Of a stretch of 64,000 bases of DNA, positions 25,703 through 34,904 are shown in pieces. This DNA comes from Tsukamurella sp. TY48 (GTDB lineage: Bacteria > Actinomycetota > Actinomycetes > Mycobacteriales > Mycobacteriaceae). The DNA lies in assembly GCF_019656655.1 (NCBI RefSeq), contig NZ_BPMV01000001.1, forward strand, positions 3,038,001-3,102,000, in the 5' to 3' direction. Each line of letters begins with the position of its first letter. The stretch's first letter is position 1. The position numbers and the translations under genes are program-made. Below the pieces are notes generated by a model. That model was not told where the DNA came from. It saw nothing but the letters and a program-made list of their open reading frames with translations, and did no database searches.

Positions 25703-26764
25703 ATGAACAACCTCGCGCGGATCGGCCTCGTCCTCACGGCGGCGACCCTGGCGCTGAGCGCCTGTGCGACGGACACGGCGCCGTCGTCGCCGAGCGGCGC
25801 ACCGTCGGCCACCGGGACCGTCACCCTGGTCACCCACGACAGCTTCCAACTGCCCGACGAGGTGACCGCCGAGTTCACCCGGCAGACCGGGCTCGCCGTG
25901 AAGACCGTCGCCCTCGGCGACGGCGGCGAGCTCGCCACCAAACTCGCACTCACCCCGGGGAATCCGCCCGGGGATGTGGCCTTCGGGGTGGACAACACCT
26001 ACGCCGCGCGACCGGTGCGCGCGGGCGTCTTCGACGACTACACCTCGCCCGCCGCCGCGAACGGCGCCGCCGACTACGCGATCCCCGGCGTCGGACAGCT
26101 CACCGCCATCGACTTCGGTGATGTCTGCATCAACATCGACACCCGCTACTTCCGCGACAAGGGTCTCCCCGCGCCGGTCACCTACCAGGACCTCGCCGAC
26201 CCGAAGTACCGCGGCCTCACCGTGGTCGAGCATCCCGAGACCGCCTCGCCCGGTATGGCCTTCCTCGCCGGCACCGTGGCCACGCTCGGCGCCGGGTGGA
26301 AGGACTACTGGACCTCGCTGCGCGCCAACGACGTCTCCGTGACCACGAACTGGAGCACCGCCTACTCCACCGACTTCTCCGGATCGTCGGGCAAGGGTCC
26401 GAGGCCGATCGTGGTCTCGTACGCCAGCTCGCCCGCCGCCGAGGTGGGCAAGGACGGTTCCGCGCCGCCCACGAAGGCGTTGCCGGACACCTGCTTCCGG
26501 CAGGTCGAGTACGCCGGGGTGCTGCGCGGTACCAAGAATCCCGACGGTGCCCGCAAGCTGATCGACTTCCTGCTCTCGCCCCGGGCCCAGGGCGCGATCC
26601 CCGATGCGATGTACGTCTACCCGGTGACCCGCGATGTGCCGCTGCCCGCGACCTGGCAGCAGTACGCGCCCGTACCGCCGCGGCCCGCGACCCTTCCCGC
26701 CGACCGGATCGCCGACGAGCGCGACGGCTGGGTGCGGGAGTGGCGCCAGATCATGGGCCGGTGA
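25703..26764 (+). CDS. thiB: Thiamine-type ABC importer, substrate-binding lipoprotein
   Basis: 353 residues with a lipoprotein signal peptide (lipobox LSAC, Cys21). The binding-protein fold matches ThiB/TbpA: VTLVTHDSFQLPDEV near the start, VALGDGGELATKL, then DVAFGVDNTYAARP and NTDYWTS-like later segments. It would capture thiamine or its phosphates outside the membrane and hand them to the permease encoded next. TAGTCT ends six bases before the ATG. I looked for a TPP riboswitch upstream and saw none; the spacing leaves no room. Confidence 0.82.
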   Translation: MNNLARIGLVLTAATLALSACATDTAPSSPSGAPSATGTVTLVTHDSFQLPDEVTAEFTRQTGLAVKTVALGDGGELATKLALTPGNPPGDVAFGVDNTYAARPVRAGVFDDYTSPAAANGAADYAIPGVGQLTAIDFGDVCINIDTRYFRDKGLPAPVTYQDLADPKYRGLTVVEHPETASPGMAFLAGTVATLGAGWKDYWTSLRANDVSVTTNWSTAYSTDFSGSSGKGPRPIVVSYASSPAAEVGKDGSAPPTKALPDTCFRQVEYAGVLRGTKNPDGARKLIDFLLSPRAQGAIPDAMYVYPVTRDVPLPATWQQYAPVPPRPATLPADRIADERDGWVREWRQIMGR

Positions 26765-26786
26765 ACCGGCGGGTCGGGACAGGCCG

Positions 26787-28388
26787 GTGAACCGGGCCCG
26801 CTACGCCCTGATCGCGGCGCCGCTGCTGTTCATCGGCGTCTTCTTCCTGTGGCCGGTGGGCGCCATCGTCGCCCGCGGTCTCACCTCCGACGGCCCGTCG
26901 CCCTGGGCCGGATTCACCGGCGCCGGCGGTCTCGGCCTGGTGTGGTTCACGGTGTGGCAGGCGGCCGCGTCCACGCTGCTCACCGTGGCCCTGGGGCTTC
27001 CGCTGGCCTGGCTCACCGCGCGGGCCCGCTTCCGCGGGCAGTGGATCGTCCGGGTGTTGGCCACGGTGCCCTTCGTCCTGCCCACCGTGGTGGTGGGCGT
27101 GGCCTTCCGCACGCTCTTCGCCGACGAGGGTGCACTGGGCTTCCTCGGGCTCTCGGAAACCGTGTGGGCGGTGCTGATCGCGCACGCGTACTTCAACGTC
27201 TCGGTGGTCGCCCGGATCGTCGGCGGCGTGTGGGCGGGACTCGACCCCCGCACCGCGCAGGCGGCCCGCACCCTGGGCGCCACCCCCGTGCGCGCCTTCC
27301 TCACCGCCACCGTCCCCGCCCTCGTCCCGGCGATCGCCTCGGCGGCCTCGGTGGTCTTCCTGTTCTGCGCCACCAGCTTCGGCATCGTGCTCGTGGTGGG
27401 TGGCAGTGGCCTGCGCACCCTGGAGACCGCGGTCTATCAGGAGGTGGTGGGAGCCTTCGACCTCCGCACCGCCGCCCTGCTCGCGCTGGTGCAGATCGTG
27501 ATCGTGGTGATCGCCGTCCTGGTGAGTGCCGCACTGCGCCACAAGGGGAGCCGCCCCGCGTCGGGGTCGACCGCGCCGCGCCCCGCCGGCGGCCGCGGCA
27601 CCCGCATCGGAGTCCTGCTCGGCGTGCCGATCGCTGCCCTGCTCCTGGCCTACCCGATGCTCGCCCTGGTACTGCGGTCGCTGCGGCCCGACGCCGCGGG
27701 CGGAATGAGCCTCGACGCGTACCGGCGCCTGAGCGAGAACGTGGGCGGTGTGGTGCCGCTCAAGGCACTGCAGATGTCACTGCTCACCGCCGTCCAGGCC
27801 GGCGCGATCGCGCTCCTGGTCGGCGGGCTCGCCGCGATCGCCATCTCCCGGTCGACCGGACTGCTCAGCCGATTCGCCGATGCGGTGGTGATGCTGCCGC
27901 TCGGCGTGAGCGCAGTGACCCTGGGATTCGGCTACCTGCTGGCCCTGCAATCGCTGCCCACCGTGCGGGAATCGCCCGCGGTGCTGCCCTTCGTGCAGGC
28001 GCTCGTGGCGGTCCCGCTCGTGGTGCGCGTACTGGTGCCCGCGCTCGGCGCCGTGGATCCGCGGCAGCGCCAGGCCGCCGCCGTACTCGGAGCCTCACCG
28101 GTGCGCGTGTTCACCACCGTGGACCTGCCGGTGATCAGCCGCTCGGTGGCGGTGGCCGCCGGATTCGCCTACGTCGTCACGCTGGGGGAGTTCGGCGCCG
28201 CCAGCTTCCTGGTGCAGCCCGGGCAGATGACGCTCCCCGTGCTGATCGGACGGATCATGGGGCGCCCGGGATTCGAGAGCGCGGCGCTCGCCGCAGCGTG
28301 TTCGGTACTGCTCATCGCCGCCACCGTCGTGGTGATCGCCGCCGTCGAGGCGCTGCGCCGCGACGACGCGGGCCAGGCGGAGTTCTGA
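26787..28388 (+). CDS. Thiamine-type ABC importer, fused permease
   Basis: 533 residues with about 12 helices in two homologous halves, the ThiP/iron-permease arrangement. Each half has an EAA loop for the ATPase: AARTLGATPVRAF in the first and AAAVLGASPVRVF in the second. GTG 26787 is chosen; GGACAGG lies about five bases upstream, and it is 22 bp after the binding-protein gene. It works with the lipoprotein upstream and the ATPase 12 bp downstream. Confidence 0.87.
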   Translation: MNRARYALIAAPLLFIGVFFLWPVGAIVARGLTSDGPSPWAGFTGAGGLGLVWFTVWQAAASTLLTVALGLPLAWLTARARFRGQWIVRVLATVPFVLPTVVVGVAFRTLFADEGALGFLGLSETVWAVLIAHAYFNVSVVARIVGGVWAGLDPRTAQAARTLGATPVRAFLTATVPALVPAIASAASVVFLFCATSFGIVLVVGGSGLRTLETAVYQEVVGAFDLRTAALLALVQIVIVVIAVLVSAALRHKGSRPASGSTAPRPAGGRGTRIGVLLGVPIAALLLAYPMLALVLRSLRPDAAGGMSLDAYRRLSENVGGVVPLKALQMSLLTAVQAGAIALLVGGLAAIAISRSTGLLSRFADAVVMLPLGVSAVTLGFGYLLALQSLPTVRESPAVLPFVQALVAVPLVVRVLVPALGAVDPRQRQAAAVLGASPVRVFTTVDLPVISRSVAVAAGFAYVVTLGEFGAASFLVQPGQMTLPVLIGRIMGRPGFESAALAAACSVLLIAATVVVIAAVEALRRDDAGQAEF

Positions 28389-28400
28389 GGGAGGACACCC

Positions 28401-29414
28401 ATGCTCACCATCGACGACGCCACCGTCCGCTACGGGGCGCAGACCGCGGTCGACGGCGTCACGCTCGCCGTCGGGGTTCCCGACGCCCCGGTCACCGCGC
28501 TGCTCGGCCCCTCGGGCTGCGGCAAGTCCACGCTGCTGCGCGCCGTCGCCGGACTCGAACCGCTGGCCGGCGGCCGCATCACCTGGGACGGCGCGGACCT
28601 CGCCCGGACCCCCACGCATCGTCGGGGCTTCGGCGTGGTCTTCCAGGACGGTCAGCTGTTCGGGCACCGCGATGTGGCGGGCAACATCCGCTACGGGCTG
28701 CAGCGCCACCATTGGAGCCGCGCCGACGCCGATGCCCGGGTGGAGGAACTCCTCGACCTGGTCGGGCTGCCGGGCCTGGGATCGCGCCCCGTCGGCGCAC
28801 TGTCCGGCGGGCAGCAGCAGCGCGTGGCCCTGGCCCGTGCCCTGGCGCCGCGCCCGCGGCTGCTGCTGCTCGACGAGCCGCTCTCGGCCCTGGACCGGCA
28901 GCTCCGCGACCGCCTGGCGGGCGACCTGCGCCGCATCCTCCGCGAGACCGGCACCCCGGCGCTGATCGTGACGCACGACCACCACGAGGCGGTCGAGCTC
29001 GCCGACACCGTCGCCGTGATGACCGCCGGACGGATCGTGCAGTCCGACGCACCCGCCCGGCTCTGGCGACGCCCGCGGACCCCCGACGTGGCCCGGTTCC
29101 TCGGGTACACCACGCTCGTCGAGGCCCGCGTCGACGGCGGCCAGGCCCGAACGGTGCTGGGCCCGGTGATCGTGGACTGCCCCGACGGCCGCTTCCAGCT
29201 CGGGCTGCGGCCGGGCTCCGTGGTGATCCAGGCGCACGGGGTTCCCGCGCTGGTCGTGGGCTCGGTACCCACCGCCGACGGGGTGCGCATCACGGTGTCC
29301 GTCGACACCCCCGACGGTGAACTCAGGGTGGATGCGCACGGTGACTCCGCACCGCCCGATGGCGACACGGTGCATGTCGCGTTGAACCCGAGGCGGGTGG
29401 CTGTGATCGGATGA
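28401..29414 (+). CDS. Thiamine-type ABC importer, ATP-binding protein
   Basis: 337 residues. Walker A GPSGCGKST, Q-loop VFQDGQLFGH, signature LSGGQQQRVALARAL, Walker B LLLLDEPLSALD, switch histidine in VTHDHHEAV. The extra C-terminal about 100 residues form an OB-like regulatory domain (FQLGLRPGSVVIQAHG). AGGGAGG precedes the ATG. Completes the binding protein/permease/ATPase importer; family resemblance is to ThiQ and the related Fe3+ transporters, so iron is the main alternative substrate. Confidence 0.9.
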   Translation: MLTIDDATVRYGAQTAVDGVTLAVGVPDAPVTALLGPSGCGKSTLLRAVAGLEPLAGGRITWDGADLARTPTHRRGFGVVFQDGQLFGHRDVAGNIRYGLQRHHWSRADADARVEELLDLVGLPGLGSRPVGALSGGQQQRVALARALAPRPRLLLLDEPLSALDRQLRDRLAGDLRRILRETGTPALIVTHDHHEAVELADTVAVMTAGRIVQSDAPARLWRRPRTPDVARFLGYTTLVEARVDGGQARTVLGPVIVDCPDGRFQLGLRPGSVVIQAHGVPALVVGSVPTADGVRITVSVDTPDGELRVDAHGDSAPPDGDTVHVALNPRRVAVIG

Positions 29415-29418
29415 GGGT

Positions 29419-31365
29419 GTGACCTCAGCCACGTTCACGTCCCGCCAGGCCGAAACACTGCTCGCGATCGCCGAGACGCTGATCCCCGGAGGGGACGGCC
29501 TGCCCGGCCCGCGCGACCTCGACTTCATCACGACGGTCGCGCGCACCGCCGGGCACAAGCTGCTCCCGCGCGAGCAGCGCGAGATGAAGATCTTCCTCGA
29601 CCTCTGGGACACCCGGGGCATGGGACCGGCGCACGGCATCGGACTGCGCCGGTTCTCATCCCTGACCCCCGCCGAACGCGAGCAGGTCCTGCTGCGCTGG
29701 GGCGGGTCGTCGATCGGCGCCAAGCGGTCGATCTTCCAGGGCCTGCGGTCCCTGCTGATCGGCGCCTACTACATCGCGCCGGACGCCACCGCGGTGCGCG
29801 CCGACATCGGCTACCCGGAGGCCTTCGGTCCGGTGCCCGACGCCCCGGCGCGGCCGATCACGCCGTTCGTCGTCCCGCCCGGCGGTGCCACCCTCACGGC
29901 CGATGTGGTGATCGTGGGCTCCGGCGCGGGCGGCGGCACCGCTGCGGCCGTGCTGACCGCGGCCGGTCTCGACGTGGTGGTGCTCGAGAAGGGCGGGTAT
30001 CACGACGACCGGGACTTCGGCGCCGGTGAACTGGACTCGCTGACCTCGCTCTACGCCGGACCGCCCGCCGCGACCGCGGAGGGGCAGCTCTCGCTGATGG
30101 CGGGCGGAACCCTGGGCGGCGGCACGGTGGTCAACTGGACCACCTCGTTCCCGACGCCCGACCACGTGCGGGCCGAGTGGGCGGGCCACGGCGCCACACA
30201 GTTCGCGGGGGAGGAGTTCGATCGGGCGCTGGCCGCGGTGCAGCGCAGGCTGTCGGTGAACACCGACCACGACCGCATCGCCCACCGGGACGAGGTGATG
30301 GAGCGCGGCCTCCGGTCGCTGGGTTGGCACTGCGATGCCATGCCGCGCAACGTGCTCGGCTGCGACCAGGGGGTCGAGTGCGGGCGGTGCGGCTACGGCT
30401 GCCGGATCGGTGCGAAGCAGTCGGTCGCGAAGACCTGGCTGCAGGACGCCGCCGACGGCGGTGCGCGCATCGTGGTGGGCGCCGAAGTGCGCACGGTCCG
30501 GGTCGAGCGCGGTCGCGCGACCGGGGTCGAGGCCGTGATGTCCGACGGTGCGCCGTTGACCGTGTCGGCCCGCGCCGTGGTGGTCTCGGCGGGCACCCTG
30601 CAGACACCCGCCCTGCTGCGCCGATCGGGACTGCGGAACAAGCAGATCGGCGAGAACCTCCGGCTGCATCCGGCGACGGCGGTGTCCGGGCGCTTCGACG
30701 AGGACGTCCTGCCGTGGGAGGGCGGGCTGCAGACCCGGTACTCGACCGAACACGCCGACCTCGACGGCCGCGGGTACGGCGTGATCTACGAGACCGGGCC
30801 GCTGCACCCCGGTGCCGCGGCGATCTTCCAGCCCTGGCATTCGGCCGCCCACCTCGCCGACGAGATGCGCTCGTTGCGCAACACCGCCGCGGTGGGAGTG
30901 ATCCTGCGCGACACCGGGAGTGGACGCGTCGCCGTGGGGCGCGACGGTGAGCCCGTGCCCCACTACCGGCTGAACGATCACGATGCCGCGCACCTGCATC
31001 GCGGGGTGGTGGGCGCCGCCCAGATCATCGCCGCCGCCGGCGCGACATCGGTACGGTCCGCACATCAGGTCCGCGTCGCCGCCACGCTGCCCGGGCCGTT
31101 GGACGACTTCGCCGTCGCCGCACAGGAACAGGGCTACGCACCGGCCCGTTGCATGATGGCGGCGCTGCACCTGATGGGTACCGCCGCCATGGGTGGCAGC
31201 CCGAAGACCTCCGCCACCGATCCCGACGGCGCCACTTGGGAGGTGCCGAACCTGGTGGTGGCCGATGCCTCCTGCTTCCCCACGCCCAGCGGTGTGAATC
31301 CGATGATCTCCATCGAGGCCATCGCCTACATGAACGCCTGTCGGTTGGCGGCGCGCCTGACGTAG
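29419..31365 (+). CDS. GMC-family FAD oxidoreductase, long-chain alcohol oxidase-like
   Basis: 648 residues. An N-terminal helical region (AETLLAIAETLIPGGDGLPGPRD) resembles the gluconate-dehydrogenase-subunit-3-like part of long-chain alcohol oxidases. The FAD dinucleotide motif is VVIVGSGAGGGTAAAVL at about 157-173, the cysteine cluster is CDQGVECGRCGYGC near residue 315, and the C-terminal GMC segment is DASCFPTPSGVNPMISIEA. Predicted to oxidise primary or secondary alcohols of hydrophobic substrates. GTG 29419 lies 4 bp after the importer ATPase stop, so it may be co-transcribed with it without an obvious functional link. Confidence 0.82.
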   Translation: MTSATFTSRQAETLLAIAETLIPGGDGLPGPRDLDFITTVARTAGHKLLPREQREMKIFLDLWDTRGMGPAHGIGLRRFSSLTPAEREQVLLRWGGSSIGAKRSIFQGLRSLLIGAYYIAPDATAVRADIGYPEAFGPVPDAPARPITPFVVPPGGATLTADVVIVGSGAGGGTAAAVLTAAGLDVVVLEKGGYHDDRDFGAGELDSLTSLYAGPPAATAEGQLSLMAGGTLGGGTVVNWTTSFPTPDHVRAEWAGHGATQFAGEEFDRALAAVQRRLSVNTDHDRIAHRDEVMERGLRSLGWHCDAMPRNVLGCDQGVECGRCGYGCRIGAKQSVAKTWLQDAADGGARIVVGAEVRTVRVERGRATGVEAVMSDGAPLTVSARAVVVSAGTLQTPALLRRSGLRNKQIGENLRLHPATAVSGRFDEDVLPWEGGLQTRYSTEHADLDGRGYGVIYETGPLHPGAAAIFQPWHSAAHLADEMRSLRNTAAVGVILRDTGSGRVAVGRDGEPVPHYRLNDHDAAHLHRGVVGAAQIIAAAGATSVRSAHQVRVAATLPGPLDDFAVAAQEQGYAPARCMMAALHLMGTAAMGGSPKTSATDPDGATWEVPNLVVADASCFPTPSGVNPMISIEAIAYMNACRLAARLT

Positions 31366-31366
31366 G

Positions 31367-32587
31367 TCACGCGGCCTGGGGCGGTGCGGTGGATCGGTGC
31401 ACATGCCCGGTGGGCGTGCGGGTTTCGACGGTGTGCCTTCCCGACGGGTCGGTGACGGTGCGGCTGGTCCAGCCGGTGGCTTCTTTGGCGTAGTTGCACG
31501 CCGCGCACAGTCCCTGCCCGTTGGCCAGGCTCGTGGGGCCACCTTTTGTGTGCGCGACGATGTGGTCGGTGTGGGCGATCGGTGCATCGCAGTACGGGGT
31601 GCGGCAGTACCGGTCGCGGGCGGCGATCACCTCCGCCAACCCCGCCGGGAACAACCGCGCCCGGGAATCCATCGCGACGACCGCTCCGGATTCCGGTTGC
31701 ACGTACAGCCGTTTGACCCAGGCGACGGCGTTCGCGGTAGCTGTCCCGATCAGGTGGCGGGCGATCTCCGCCGGGAGTGTGCCGCCGCCCGCGAGATGCG
31801 CGGTGCCCGGCTGGTCACCGAGCAGCACCGCCGCCGGGATGGTGAGATTCACTGTGACCGGTTGGCCGGCTGCGGCGTCACGGCCGGTGAGACGCGCGAA
31901 TGCGGTATCGGCCATGATTTGCGCCCGGCTCCGCACTTCCCCCGGAGCACCGAACACCCCGTCGGCTGCAGTTTTCAACGCGGCGTACACCCCGACGGCC
32001 TGGGCGACGGGCAGCAGGATCGATACCCGCGCCATGCAGTCCGGTGCCGGGCGGATGGTGACTCGCCGGTCTTTCGCTGCTTGCCCGATCCGGTCCACCG
32101 TGGCCCGCGCATCCAACCGGTACGCGGTCTCCCGCACTCGATCCTGCAGTCGCCGTAGCCCCAGCCCGGCAGCAGCGAAGGTCTCACCACACAGGGCGGA
32201 ATCGGCCTCGGCTCGCAGTCGCGGTTCCAGATGCGAGAGACCGGAGATGATCACGTCCACCGCCTCCGGCGAGACATCCCCATCGCGTAACCGTGCCGAT
32301 GTGGCGGGCAGATCCGCCGCCAACACCCGAGCGCGGTTGAGCATGGAAGCGGCGCGATGCGGGGAGACCCGCAGCGCCAACCCGATCTCTGCTGCGACAC
32401 CGGCCTCCCACCGATCCTGCGCGACACCGGCAGCGATTCGCTCACACACCCGCACCCGCAACAACTCCGCGATCAACCGATACTGATCGAAGACCACCCG
32501 CGCACGAGCCCGCTCCAACCCGGCCAGACTGGCAACAACATCACTGCCATCCCCTGTGGCGGAAACGGATTCGTCTTCCTCGTCCAT
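31367..32587 (-). CDS. DUF222 / HNH endonuclease domain protein (13E12-type)
   Basis: 406 residues. The DUF222 region covers about 20-310 (SLAGLERARARVVFDQYRLIAELL, SPHRAASMLNRARVLAADLP). A C-terminal HNH nuclease module follows: RYCRTPYCDAPIAHTDHIVAHTKGGPTSLANGQGLCAACN is the region at about 336-375, with paired CxxC-type cysteines and the HIV/H-N-H histidines. These proteins are abundant, often multi-copy, in mycolate actinobacteria and were first noted as the 13E12 repeat family. Their role is unknown. It ends 1 bp from the convergent GMC gene. TAGTGT ends six bases before the ATG. Confidence 0.92.
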   Translation of the reverse strand: MDEEDESVSATGDGSDVVASLAGLERARARVVFDQYRLIAELLRVRVCERIAAGVAQDRWEAGVAAEIGLALRVSPHRAASMLNRARVLAADLPATSARLRDGDVSPEAVDVIISGLSHLEPRLRAEADSALCGETFAAAGLGLRRLQDRVRETAYRLDARATVDRIGQAAKDRRVTIRPAPDCMARVSILLPVAQAVGVYAALKTAADGVFGAPGEVRSRAQIMADTAFARLTGRDAAAGQPVTVNLTIPAAVLLGDQPGTAHLAGGGTLPAEIARHLIGTATANAVAWVKRLYVQPESGAVVAMDSRARLFPAGLAEVIAARDRYCRTPYCDAPIAHTDHIVAHTKGGPTSLANGQGLCAACNYAKEATGWTSRTVTDPSGRHTVETRTPTGHVHRSTAPPQAA

Positions 32588-32712
32588 GACCCGACACTAC
32601 GACCACCCACTGACAAGTTTGTGCGGGAGCGGTACTCGTCGAGCGTGAGGTCTACGAATGGGAGATTCATGGTTTCGGTTGAGAGACAGATGGACCCCGG
32701 CGCCATCATGAC

Positions 32713-33753
32713 TCATGGTGTTTGATTTCGTTGGTCCTCCGGGAGGTACCAGTCGGGGAGAGCCTCGGGCTGCAGGGCGGTGGTGTCGCCCGGCCGGCTG
32801 AGGGTGATCACCGCCCGCTGAATCCACGGGAAGCCGTTGAGCTGGTCGGCGATCGAGGCCAGCCGTGCCGCCACATCGCTCTCGGGGAGCTCGCCCTCGA
32901 CATCGACGGAGGCCACCAGGAAGAGCTTGTCGGCACCCACCCACTCCATGTACAGGAAGCTGACCCGGGACACGTCGGGGTGGGCCAGCAGCGCCGTCAG
33001 CGCACGATTCCGCGCGAGGGGAGTGGCCACCTGCCCGGTGAGGAAGTCCATGTTGCGGCGGATCAGGAAGAGCGCGACGAACCCCAGCAGCAGGCCCACC
33101 AGGATCGACCCGATCGCATCCCACACCGGATTGCCCGTGATCTGGTGCAGCGCCATCGCCGACGCCGCGATCACGATGCCGATCAACGCACTGAGATCCT
33201 CCGCGAACACCGAGCGCAGCACGGGATTCGAGGTGATCCGCACGTACCGCAGCGGATGCAGGAAGCGCTCCTGCGCACCCGCCTTCGTCTGCCGCACCGC
33301 CTGCACGAAGGAGATGCTCTCCAAGACGAAGGAGATCGCCAGCACCGCGTAGCCCCAGGTGTAATCCGCCGCCACCTCGGGCGCATTGAGCGAGGTGATG
33401 CCGTGCCATACCGACACCGCGGCGCCCACACTGAACAGGCCGAAGGCCGCGAACATCGACCACACGTAGCCGCTGCGGCCGTAACCGAGCACGTGCGTGG
33501 CGTCGGCGGGCTTCTCGGCCCGCCGGGCGCCGATCAGCAGGAAGACCTCGTTGCCGGCGTCGGCCCAGGAGTGCGCCGCCTCCGCCACCATCGCGGCGGA
33601 GCCCGTGATCCCCGCGGCCACCGATTTCGCGACCGCGATGAGCACGTTCGCGGCGAGGGCCACGAGCACCGTCACCAAGCTCTCCGAGGGCGCGTCGCCG
33701 TCCGCGGCTTCGCCGGGGGAGTCGTAGATCGATCGTCCGGAATCCGCGGTCAT
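32713..33753 (-). CDS. Cation diffusion facilitator family metal transporter
   Basis: 346 residues: six hydrophobic helices (about 25-255) and a cytosolic C-terminal domain (about 260-340) with the regulatory beta-alpha-beta fold. HSWADAGNE in helix 2 and [10 protein letters not shown] in helix 5 hold the H/D and E/D metal ligands of the CDF family. It probably exports Zn2+ or another divalent metal from the cytosol by H+ exchange. TAGCAT on this strand ends six bases before the ATG (leaderless pattern). Confidence 0.9.
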   Translation of the reverse strand: MTADSGRSIYDSPGEAADGDAPSESLVTVLVALAANVLIAVAKSVAAGITGSAAMVAEAAHSWADAGNEVFLLIGARRAEKPADATHVLGYGRSGYVWSMFAAFGLFSVGAAVSVWHGITSLNAPEVAADYTWGYAVLAISFVLESISFVQAVRQTKAGAQERFLHPLRYVRITSNPVLRSVFAEDLSALIGIVIAASAMALHQITGNPVWDAIGSILVGLLLGFVALFLIRRNMDFLTGQVATPLARNRALTALLAHPDVSRVSFLYMEWVGADKLFLVASVDVEGELPESDVAARLASIADQLNGFPWIQRAVITLSRPGDTTALQPEALPDWYLPEDQRNQTP

Positions 33754-33836
33754 GGTCGAATGCTACGTCGGCACTCCCGAGAACTCTGCGCGATCGCAAC
33801 TCCGGGCACCACCCGATGCGGGTAGGTTCTGAATCC

Positions 33837-34520
33837 GTGAGGTCACCAGCGCCGGGCACGGAGATCGAGCCCACCGTTCGCAGGAAGGGGCGCCGCTACG
33901 GCGGTGCGGACGCGGAGACCCGACAGGAGGCGCGACGCACCCGGATCGAGGAGGCGGCGCTCGAACTGTTCGCCTCGCGCGGGTACCGGCACACCACCGT
34001 CTCGGCGATCTGTGAGCGCGCGCGGGTGTCCCGGCGGCACTTCTACGAACTCTTCGACGACCGCGAGGCCGTGCTGCGCCACGTCTACGACCAGATCCAG
34101 GAACGCACCCGGGAGGCGGTGCTCGCCGCGATCGGCGATCACGTCCGCGACGCCGCCGGCTCCGCGGATCGGAGCGCGATCATCGTCGCCGCGCTCGACG
34201 CCTACATCGGTGCCCTGCTCGACGATCCGCGCAGCCTGCGGGTCGGCTTCGTGGAGGTCGTCGGCGTCAGCCCCGAATTCGAACAGCACCGGCTGGGTAA
34301 CCGGCGGGAGTGGGCCCAGCTCCTCCAGGGGGCCGCCGCCACCGCCGGTGCGCCGCCCACGCAGCCCTGGATGTACACCGCGTTCATCCCATCGGTGAAC
34401 GAGTTCCTCATGGCCTGGTGGCAACACTCCGACGATCACACGGACCCGCACGACCTCGTCCAGATCCTCTCCTCCGTGCTCACCGCCCTGATCCGGGGCG
34501 CCGCCGGCCGCGACGACTGA
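33837..34520 (+). CDS. TetR-family transcriptional regulator
   Basis: 227 residues with an unusually basic N-terminal extension (about 1-30, RRKGRRYGGADAETRQEARR). The TetR HTH follows (IEEAALELFASRGYRHTTVSA, then RARVSRRHFYELFDDREAVLRHV). The rest is helical ligand/dimer domain, with a Trp-rich stretch FLMAWWQHSDD. GTG 33837 follows TAGGTT (33823-33828) by eight bases (leaderless). Divergent from the CDF transporter, which it may regulate; the ligand is unknown. Confidence 0.9.
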   Translation: MRSPAPGTEIEPTVRRKGRRYGGADAETRQEARRTRIEEAALELFASRGYRHTTVSAICERARVSRRHFYELFDDREAVLRHVYDQIQERTREAVLAAIGDHVRDAAGSADRSAIIVAALDAYIGALLDDPRSLRVGFVEVVGVSPEFEQHRLGNRREWAQLLQGAAATAGAPPTQPWMYTAFIPSVNEFLMAWWQHSDDHTDPHDLVQILSSVLTALIRGAAGRDD

Positions 34521-34523
34521 CCG

Positions 34524-34721
34524 CTACGCCACGCGGGTGCGATCAGGATTGGCGCGCACCGTTTTCAGCGACTTCTCGAGTTCCTTCTTCGAGGCGCCGT
34601 GAGCGGCCAGCCGGTTGAGCTTGTGGATCACGACGGGGCACTTCATGCACCGCGTCTTCTTACGGCAGCACTTCTTCTTGGGCTTGCTGCCCACGAGCTT
34701 GTGCGCCTTGGTCTTACCCAT
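34524..34721 (-). CDS. Small basic Cys-rich protein, 65 aa, under a probable iron box
   Basis: 65 residues, strongly basic, with four cysteines as KKKCCRKKTRCMKC (C18, C19, C25, C28), a possible metal- or Fe-S-binding cluster, followed by a helix HKLNRLAAHGASKKELEKSL. I do not recognise a named family, but similar short proteins occur in related genera. Its ATG lies four bases after a 19-bp sequence matching the IdeR/DtxR consensus at 16 positions, and TAACCT inside that site ends six bases before the ATG, fitting a leaderless, iron-repressed gene. It ends 3 bp from the convergent TetR gene. Confidence 0.72.
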   Translation of the reverse strand: MGKTKAHKLVGSKPKKKCCRKKTRCMKCPVVIHKLNRLAAHGASKKELEKSLKTVRANPDRTRVA

Positions 34722-34725
34722 CTAT

Positions 34726-34744
34726 GTAGGTTAGCGCAACCTAA
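34726..34744 (-). promoter_or_regulatory. Probable IdeR/DtxR iron box
   Basis: On the minus strand the site reads TTAGGTTGCGCTAACCTAC. Against the mycobacterial consensus TTAGGTTAGGCTAACCTAA it matches 16 of 19 positions, with differences at positions 8, 9 and 19. It overlaps the TAACCT -10 of the small Cys-rich gene, so iron-loaded IdeR would exclude polymerase. Confidence 0.72.
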
Positions 34745-34808
34745 TGGCGAGATGCCAGCCGTCACACCCGGCGGCCACGATGCGGCTTCCCGGGGGTTGT
34801 GCCAGTAA

Positions 34809-34824
34809 CCTGGTCACGACCAGG
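34809..34824 (+). repeat. Inverted repeat in typA upstream region
   Basis: CCTGGTC (34809-34815) and GACCAGG (34818-34824) are perfect complements separated by two bases. A TAACCT hexamer (34806-34811) overlaps the first arm, so this may be an operator at the typA promoter or a short RNA hairpin about 80 bases before the start codon. Confidence 0.4.
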
Positions 34825-34904
34825 CGTGTGCGCACGCCCCCTTCATCGTGTCCGCGCGAGCTCGGCTCCCGCCGGCGCGGACGACCACCTCCAGGAGAAC
34901 CACA

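Noticed and set aside
31367-32587. DUF222/HNH gene considered as a mobile element
   Set aside because: No inverted repeats, target duplication or second element gene; the family is repeated in actinobacteria but mobility is not shown here.
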